Shown: positions 56,636 to 64,000 of the stretch, one piece after another
Layout: the number at the start of each line of letters is the position of its first letter
Position numbering within the stretch: position 1 is the stretch's first letter
Assembly: GCA_019454045.1 (NCBI GenBank)
Contig: SKCR01033659.1
Location: 62,001 to 126,000 of the forward strand
Direction: 5' to 3'
DNA length: 64,000 bases
Source of the DNA: Zanthoxylum bungeanum
Taxonomy: Eukaryota > Streptophyta > Magnoliopsida > Sapindales > Rutaceae
Made by a program: the position numbers and the translations under genes
The notes under the pieces: model-generated
What the model was told of the DNA's origin: nothing
The model's input: only the letters and a program-made list of their open reading frames with translations
Database searches by the model: none

Positions 56636-59192
56636 ATGCATCAACCATCATATTCTCTTTACCGGGCTTATATTGAATGGTGAACTGATATCCCGTGAGT
56701 TTGGCTATCCATTTCATTTGTCCCTCCGTTAAGTACTGTTGATCCATCAAATACCTCAAACTTACCTGGTCGGTACGAATCATAAAGGGCCGACCCATGA
56801 GGTAATGTCGCCACCTCTGAACCGCTAACACTATGGCCATAAGCTCCCGTTCGTATACCGATTTGGCCTGTGATTGAGCCGACAATGCCCGACTGAAAAA
56901 GGCCACTGATTTTCCCTCTTGCATTAGTATTGCACCCACTCCATTTCCCGAGGCATCAGTCTCCACTATGAATAGTTTTTCAAAATCTGGAAATGCTAAC
57001 ATCGGCACTGTGGTCATGGAAGTCTTCAAACTGTCAAAGCCATGTTGAGCAACTGCATTCCACCGAAAGAATTCTTTCTTGAGCATGTCAGTAAATGGTT
57101 TAGCGATCTTGCCATAATTACGGACAAATCTCCTGTAGTACCCAGTGAGACCCAAGAACCCTCTTAGGCCTTTTAAATTAGTAGGTACTGGTCATTCCAC
57201 CATGCACGCGACCTTGGAGTTGTCCGCGCTACCCCTACTCCTGAAATGATGTGGCCCAAATAGTATATGCTTCCTTGCCCAAAATAACACTTCTTTCTAT
57301 TTACCACAAGTTTGTTACCCCGCAAAACCTCTAACATTTTCCTCAAATGCTCTGAATGTTCACCTAGGCCAGAACTATAAACCAAGATGTCGTCGAAAAA
57401 TACCAACACAAATCTACGGAGATAGGGACGAAATACCTCGTTCATCAAGGCTTGAAAAGTGACAGGGGCATTCGTCAAGCCGAAAGGCATGACCAAGAAC
57501 TTGTAATGCCCCTCGTGTATTCCAAATGTTGTTTTCTCCACATCCTCTCTACGAACTCGAATCTGATGGTAGCCTGTCTTCAAGTCTAGTTTCAAAAATA
57601 TTGTTGCTCCCCCCAACTCATCCAGCAGCTCGTCAATGACCGGTATGCGAAATTTATCTGGTATGGTTATTTTGTTTAGAGCACGATAATCCACACAGAA
57701 CCTCCAACTGTCATCATTCTTTCGGACCAACAACACCGGGCTGGAAAAGAGGCAGCTGCTGGGTCCGATTATTCCCCATGCTAACATTTCCTGGACAATT
57801 CTCTCGATTTCATTCTTTTGATAATATGGGTAATGGTAAGTTCGAACTTGTGGTGGTGCGTCTCTCGAATATAATCTGATCGCATGGTCATGAGTTCTTT
57901 ATATCAGAAGCAGAATAGGTTGATCAAATATGCCTTGAAATTCCCTAAACAACCCTTGCAGAATCGGGGGCACTGGCCCGCTCTCACTTTCAATCTCCTC
58001 GCCACTTTCTCTACACCCCACCATGAATTCCTCATCTTCTTCCTGCAGAGCCTTCACCAAACTCTTGTAGGTGACTATCCCCCTCCTTAATATCGGGTCT
58101 TCTTTCAGCTTAATCTTCTTTTTCCCCCTCTTTATGGTCATAGTTAGTTCCCTATAATTGGAAGAAAATTCCCCGAGAGTCTCAAGCCAAGTCACCCTCA
58201 AAACCAAATCAACACATCCAGTTTCAAATAGAAGGAAGTCTTCCTTGAATATCAGCCATGATAGCTCCACTGGATCTGCTCTACAGATCTCTTCCCTTGT
58301 CACGTGACCTCCATCCCCAAGCTCCACTCCAAACTTTCTTGATCTATCTACTTGATGTTGAAATTCTATAGCTATTACGGGGGATAGAAATGAGTTGGAT
58401 ACCCCTCCGTCGACAAAACTTAATACGGACCTTCCATGGACAATACCTCTCATTCGCAAGGTTCTTCCAGCCGGTGCAAACCCCATCAAGGATTTCATGG
58501 AAATTGTCATTGTCTACTCCCCAGTCAGGTGACACGAACTCGGTCCTTCGCCCTCTGGGCCTACGGCTTTCCTCTCGACGCGGCCCTGAGTCTCTTCCCC
58601 TTTCAGTTCCTCATCCATTTGATCCTCATGCAACACTCTCATCTCCTGCCTTCGACCCGAGGCCCAAGCCCAACCCGCCTCCACTCCACCCCATAGCCCA
58701 TTTCTCCGAGGCCAAAATTACGTGGGTTTCTTCTTCCTCAATGCTTTGCCAGTGAACAAGTTCAGTTTCTCCTCCAAATCTAGTGTTAAGCTCATAACAT
58801 CTTTTAAGCCAAAAACTTTCCACGGCCGCATCTCTATCTGTAGTTCCTTACGCAACCCGCATGTGAAAAAGTGCACCATAATTTCTTCTTCAGCCTCAGG
58901 CGTTGAACCCGCAGCGAGCTCTAAAGCCTCCATATACTCTGTAAATGTTCTCTCTTGTTTCAGGGCTATCAAAGCAGGATATCTGGTGGGTCCAGAGGTA
59001 TTGCAGAATCATTCTAACAGTTCTTTTTTTAGTGTTCTCCACGATCTAATCGGCCTCCTCAGAGTGGAGTATATACCTCCTCCATCGCCTCTTCAACCTT
59101 GTCTAATTTCATTTACATTATTAATCATTCACGGTCGTGACCATTCCCCACTTGATCACAATCCGAGGGAAATATTTGGCTCTGATACCAAA
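56636..59192 (-). pseudogene. Ty3/gypsy unit G2: RNase H, RT, protease, gag (truncated)
   Basis: Second unit of the array. RNase H from about 57,155 ([43 protein letters not shown]), and reverse transcriptase with [30 protein letters not shown] and FFDDILVYS, open over about 200 codons at 57,173-57,787. Then protease with FVDGGVSNSFLS (about 58,395-58,435) and gag to the primer site at 59,179-59,190. The integrase and chromodomain are missing at the left, where CACTA sequence takes over. A 450-bp deletion near 58,649, relative to G1, removes the zinc knuckle. Despite this it has fewer stops than G1. Confidence 0.88.
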
Positions 59193-59579
59193 TGTTGTAA
59201 CCCTCACAACTGACCTTTGTTTTCTTCCCTGTTTACTACATATGAGATTCCAACCAAACACACAGACAAAGTCCTAATACACTTCTGGGCAGCAACCGTG
59301 AGAAGAACAAAAATCTTAGACTAAGTTCCTTATTTAAGTAATGTAACAGTAGAGAAATCAGTGATGTAATAGTGAATTTACTTGATTGTACCTAATAGTC
59401 CTCAAATTTGTATTAATTAAAGAGACCCAAGAGGTCATCTGTTTCTGTCATCAAATTTGTCTTACAATTAATACTAACAAATGATAACAAATTATCTTTC
59501 AAGAAAATATAGCAAAATGGCAGACTCAGCTACTAAGCAATACTAAAGATAGCCCTAAATGAAGAATCTCTTTGTGCCA
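59193..59579 (-). mobile_element. Gypsy array, LTR C, shared by units G2 and G3
   Basis: A complete LTR of about 387 bp beginning tgttgtaaccctcacaac and ending tttgtgcca. The G2 primer site is on its left and the 3' internal end of a further unit (purine tract, ORF tail) on its right, so it has internal sequence on both sides. Confidence 0.87.
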
Positions 59580-59825
59580 GACGTTCTCCTCTTTCCACCT
59601 GCCTCCTTTTTTTTTCTTTAATTCATCATGTCCCTCATGTTCTCCAGCCTCCTCCTTTTTGTTACTGCTGCTCTCACTTGCCTCCCGGTCCCCACTCCTC
59701 TTAATGCCCGTTGGAACATGTGTCTCCTCCTCAGCTTGTTGGACTGTGGCAGTAGCTCGTTGGGCTGTGGCAGTTGGGCCTCTCCCCCTCCTTCTCTGGT
59801 ATGTCTTCAGCTCATAGGTCATAAT
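59580..59825 (-). pseudogene. Gypsy unit G3, last 245 bp of pol
   Basis: Parallel to 49,749-49,995 in unit G1: TYQRRRGRGPT, a glutamine/alanine stretch, SNKKEEAGEHEGHDELKKK, then the purine tract next to LTR C. It is cut at about 59,825 where a SINE begins. Confidence 0.8.
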
Positions 59826-59829
59826 AGTC

Positions 59830-60009
59830 TCCAAGGGTCGTAATTTGGTGGTGTAAGGCTTAGGATCTGGCCTCCAGATTTTGGGTTCGAATTCAGATGG
59901 TGTGTTTCTTGTAAGAGCTTGGGGCAATGAGGGATTTTATCTGATCCTTTTAAGTTTGGCTCAGTTGATTTGACGGTAAGATTTTCAAAGTTTCCAAAAA
60001 AAAAAAAAA
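59830..60009 (+). mobile_element. tRNA-derived SINE, copy 5, with A tail
   Basis: Head ctccaagggtcgtaatttggtgg, B box gggttcgaattc at 59,884-59,895, body cttgtaagagctt, and A tail at 59,996-60,009. The head matches copy 4. No convincing target duplication was found. Confidence 0.82.
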
Positions 60010-61452
60010 TTGAATAACATTGTTCAAAAGCATTATCAACAACAGTAGCTATATTTAGTCTTAAACTCAATCAAAAAAATTTGCATAATCTCTATAATAC
60101 TAATTCAACTCACGGCATCTTAATTGGTCAGAAGCAGCCATTGACAGCAAATTGGAAAAAAAAACCACTTAAAATGCTAAAATCACTTTCGCTTTGAATT
60201 AATTAGCTTGTCAATAAATGTACTTTCTCCAAACAAATTTTATCACGAAGCATGAAGCAGCTTCGTCGATGAATATTTATTAGAAAAATAAGAAATGTAA
60301 AAAAATTGGTTCCCCTAACACAATTGCAAATGGACCCCATTTCAGCAGCTAAAGAAGCACTTTGGGAATTATGATGAAGAAAATCTATAATATAACAGAG
60401 ATATCACGTCATTCGTGTAATAATCCAATCATTCATTATCATGCATGCCAAAATATTAAAAAATAATTAAAAAGATAGATATTAAATCATATATATCATT
60501 TACTAATTTATTGGTGATATCACGACACTTATATATCTATTGCACCAAAGAATTGCTCATTATGATGGGGAGTTTGGTGTTTGAAGAAAAAAGCACTTCT
60601 CTCTTCCGTTTGCCAAATCCCACTACCTAAACATGCAATGTGGTTTTTGGAATTTGGTTTATTCTAAAAAATTATTCCTAACTCTTAAAAAATGAATTTA
60701 GTGCAAAACGTTGTAATAATTTAAATCCGCCTAACTCAAATTTGTATACATTTTATTATTAACCCTGGTCATTATGTCTTCTTTCCAATTCAATTCCTCA
60801 ATTTATCTAAAATCAAGATTCATTTCTGTTTTCACTTTGTTTTATACCTAATTAGGCCATAAATTTATGTACCGAATAGAAGTAATATTGTAACGAGATT
60901 CATTAATTTAGTTTATTTATATGAATGATCCTTAGAACATACTTCAGCAGCCAAAAATATAATATTGTGTGTTAAAAAATAATCATAATTATAATATCTC
61001 ATATCGCTAGTAATCATAATTACGTATTTCGCATAAAAGTCCAAAAGCATAATGAAAGGAGTATGCGTAAAGTCCAAAAACAAATCCCTTCGGGGGAAAA
61101 AACAAACAAATCTAAAAATATAAAATGGCGCGTAATTCTAAATCCAATTTCTATCACTTCTTTGATCTTTCTAGCAAACCCTAATCCAAATAAATAATAT
61201 TTTTCCTTTCAAATCAACTTCTAGATATACCAACACCAAATTTTTTATCAGAATCTTCTTCATATTGTACATGGTGCATGCATCACCATAAAATAAAATA
61301 AAATAAAATAAAATAAAAAATTCCTCAATAAAGATTCAATCAAATCAAATCATGAATTATCCCACTACCAGCAACTTCTTCTCAAAACAGGGGGATGGTG
61401 ATGGTGATGGTGTGGATAGAGCATTTAAAGTGCATGCAATGCCCATTTTTAA

Positions 61453-61513
<61 letters not shown>

Positions 61514-61793
61514 GTCTCATAAATACATTAAAACTATTAATAAAAGAAAATTTCAAACAATATATTAAAATATATATATAATTGTATACATGGATTTGTA
61601 CGAGGAATTAAATTACAAGTTGCATAGAGATGCATTGAATGAAAAGGGCAAATAAATATGAGAACAAGACATATGCCCGTTTCATGCTATGCATATGATC
61701 AAAGGCATTCATTGTCACCCTTACAAAACACACAAATTTTTATTAAATACATAGTTATGTTATCTCTGTGTATATACACATAGAGAGGGGTAC
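60010..61793. other. Intergenic DNA with microsatellites, no gene recognised
   Basis: AT-rich sequence without a supported gene. It includes (TAAAA)n at 61,289-61,320, a ggtgatggtgatggtg run near 61,393-61,412 and the (AT)n block annotated separately. Confidence 0.6.
61459..61509. repeat. (AT)n microsatellite, about 25 units
   Basis: An uninterrupted run of alternating TA, the longest in the window. Confidence 0.95.
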
Positions 61794-61957
61794 TTTTTTT
61801 TTTTAAATATTAAAAATCTCGTCGTTAAATCATTCGACTCGGATTTAAGCGGAGCATGTAAAATCTCTGATTGCTCCAAATTCTTACAAAAAATATACCA
61901 GCAGACTCGAACTCAGGACCTGACAACTGAATTTTAAACTTTTTTATCACCTCGGGT
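61794..61957 (-). mobile_element. tRNA-derived SINE, copy 6
   Basis: T run at 61,794-61,804 (A tail), body motif ggatttaagcggagc, and a B box reading cctgagttcgagtctg on the minus strand at about 61,902-61,917. The head near 61,945-61,957 (ccgaggtgataaa) is degraded. Confidence 0.75.
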
Positions 61958-62444
61958 ACGAGAGAGAGCCACTTACAATGTAAAATATGTTTGCAAATAT
62001 AATCGACTGCCATTTCTTGGACCCACTATAGCCTAACCAGATAATATAGGGGAGATTTTTAATTTTTTTTAATTTAAACTAAAGAGATCAAGTTGAGTGA
62101 GACAAGTTGTGAATGAGTTGTTTTGCTTGCATAGGTAGTTGCATTATGTGACTTGTCTGAAAACTAATCATATAATCCAATGAAGGAATTATTGGCTAAG
62201 TTTGATTTTGTTTGATATCATTTTCCTAAATTCATTTTTTAAAAATTATTTTTGTGTTATAAATCAAATAAATATTGAATGTATCCCAATGCAGCTCAAT
62301 TGACAGTGAGTGTGTGCTGCGTCTATAGTCATATGAATTTGAACAATACTTAAAATAAGAGTTGGTGTTTAATGTATATGTTTATCTTATCAAGGCATCC
62401 AAATTTTTTTAGAAAAATAAAATAGATCAAATAAATATTATAGT
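61958..62444. other. Intergenic DNA, nothing recognised
   Basis: No coding frame, RNA gene or terminal repeat was seen. Confidence 0.5.
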
Positions 62445-63476
62445 TGTTAATGGTTGATTTTCGTTTCAGGGGTAAATCGGTAAAATTATTTCTCGAACAA
62501 TCATCACTCAACTATGAATTTGTTTGGTCTGGGGACCAATTGCAAACTTAGCGAAATATGAGAAAACACACAGACAAAACAGAGGGTTCAACGTGGTTCG
62601 GCGGAATGGATCCAACCTACATCCACGGACATAAGGGAAAATAAAGTTTTTATAACGTGGTCGAGTATGACCAACCTGCCTATCTCTCGAGCTCGTTTGG
62701 CCGACCTCTTACAAGCTCACTCTTTTACAAGTTATGCGTGAATAAATTTAGCCAACCCTTTACAATGAATTCTCGATCCTTTTATATACTAGGGTAAATT
62801 TTACTGTTACAATAATCTCATGACGTCAGCCACGTGGATCTACCATTAATGTGAGGGCTCTCTTTCCCCAACTGCTCTGCCGAAAGTAGCTCTGCCACCT
62901 GACATCTCATTAAACCATGCTATGTTTTGCCACTGTTACACGCTACCTCACAAAGCCAGCATGTAACCTATCAACTCTCATGTGATAGCGTGTGCTAGAA
63001 GATAAGTCGGTGACCTGCTCTGATCACGTCAGATCTCTATGGAAGGTGCAAGTCCCCATGTAGGGCTTATGTCATCTTGATTTGATCTTGAAGCTACTAC
63101 TCTGACCCGTCCAACCAGGTCAGACAAATGAAACAACATCCAGTCCTGTTGAGCTACCAGGTCAGGTCGGTCCTGAGGCCTTGCTCCCTATTCGCTTCTC
63201 TGAACATCTTCTCATCGGGTCGGGTATGATCTGTTGAGCCGATCCTCATTCTGACACGAGGCTCTGAATGCTGAGCTGCTTTAAGAGTATGATGTTGGGG
63301 CCATCTGAACTGACCACCTCATACCTCACCACCTCGGGCCTGATCACCTCGGGCTTGGGTCCCTCTGTTTGACTTCTCATCCTTTGTAAGGACTTCAGAT
63401 CATCTGTTGAGTGCAAACCCCATCTTACCATTCCTCGAGATTCTAACTTCTGGAGCGTTGAAAATCACTATCAACA
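62445..63476 (-). mobile_element. Solo LTR, family S, with perfect target duplication
   Basis: A 1,032-bp unit. The minus-strand start is TGTTGATAGTGATTTTCAACG at 63,476, and the far end at 62,445 (plus: tgttaatggttgatttt) is its inverted counterpart. Both flanks read atagt (62,440-62,444 and 63,477-63,481). It contains the family hallmark caacgtggttcggcgg at about 62,589-62,604 and many caggtcag/gaccacctc words. No internal domain remains. Confidence 0.88.
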
Positions 63477-63481
63477 ATAGT

Positions 63482-64000
63482 ATTTGAAAATATGGATTTA
63501 GAAGATATAAAAACTTATTTTTGAATACAAATTTAGATTAATTTTCATATCTACAATTTTTAAGGATAAAAAAAAGCCTTTTTTTTTTTGAAAACAAGCC
63601 TTTAAAGAGTACTATATTATAGGTAAAAAAAAAACTTTTGGTTTTCAAGATGATGAGTTCACTTATTCATCCAATTAAATCCTTTGCATTATGCCCAAAA
63701 ATTGTACAAGGGATACGGAAATATAAACCAAACCAATTCAAACCGAGTTTTGGATCAGTTTTATTATTAAAAAAAATTAAATTCCATTTAATTTTCCACA
63801 AACGAATCCAAAAATCAATTTGGATCGGTTTGGAATTCCTGTAAATCGAATGAAACAGAACCAATCTAATTGATGTGTGTCATATTTTAATAATTTTATT
63901 GGTTTTGAAACATATTGCATGTAGACTTGCCCATACACTAGCTCACCTCATATTATGAAAGTAAAAATATTGGGGCTAAAATGATATAATGGTAAGGTTT
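63482..64000. other. Intergenic DNA; possible SINE head at the right edge
   Basis: 63,720-63,860 is rich in aaccgag/gatcggttt words like the degraded MITE at 5,895. The last 29 bases (ggggctaaaatgatataatggtaagg) resemble the A-box head of the SINE family but run off the window, so this stays tentative. Confidence 0.3.

Overview
This is nuclear DNA from a flowering plant, most likely a eudicot. It is AT-rich and filled with nested Ty1/copia and Ty3/gypsy LTR retrotransposons, CACTA and hAT DNA transposons, and a tRNA-derived SINE family. The one gene that looks intact encodes a small plant-type protein. I see no bacterial, organellar, CRISPR or operon-like content, and nothing that looks like a horizontally acquired system.

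Layout. 1-141 is the end of a CACTA element running off the left edge. 142-7,800 is AT-rich intergenic DNA with two degraded LTRs of one family (called family S here), three SINE copies on the minus strand, and a GC-rich minisatellite island (about 1,966-2,312). 7,837-8,178 is an intronless 113-aa gene that looks intact. 8,560-11,000 holds a decayed, internally deleted Athila-like gypsy relic on the minus strand. Two coding-like stretches, 11,824-12,147 and 22,318-22,513, read as exons of one decayed gene. The roughly 10.2-kb intron between them is packed with a family S fragment, a copia LTR (12,748-14,699) and a decayed copia element (14,700-22,278).

22,538-32,107 is the most striking object: a complete, very young, non-autonomous LTR element (LARD type) on the minus strand. 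It has two 2,815-bp LTRs that look almost identical, a perfect 5-bp target duplication (atatc), a primer site and a polypurine tract. It has no gag or pol; its 3.9-kb interior is largely a chain of different minisatellites.

32,113-39,000 is a pile of old copia LTRs and wrecked pol sequence. 39,019-46,276 is a copia relic (called V) split between reverse transcriptase and RNase H by a younger copia element (called U, 40,003-45,482, duplication acatt). The untranslated leader of U carries eight copies of TGACGTGGC. 46,394-47,488 and 62,445-63,476 are solo family S LTRs with target duplications.

49,361-59,825 is a tandem array of a chromodomain-bearing gypsy element on the minus strand, arranged LTR-internal-LTR-(CACTA fragment)-internal-LTR-internal. 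It carries one hAT-type MITE inside gag and abuts another at its left LTR; the second array unit preserves the empty site of the gag MITE. The remainder is intergenic DNA with SINEs and microsatellites.

The elements do not form a pathway. Their nesting gives an order of events: the gypsy array, the copia relics and Athila are old; the MITEs came later than the array; U inserted into V; and the LARD is probably the youngest. All positions and motifs were read by eye. LTR identities are impressions from direct reading, not computed values.
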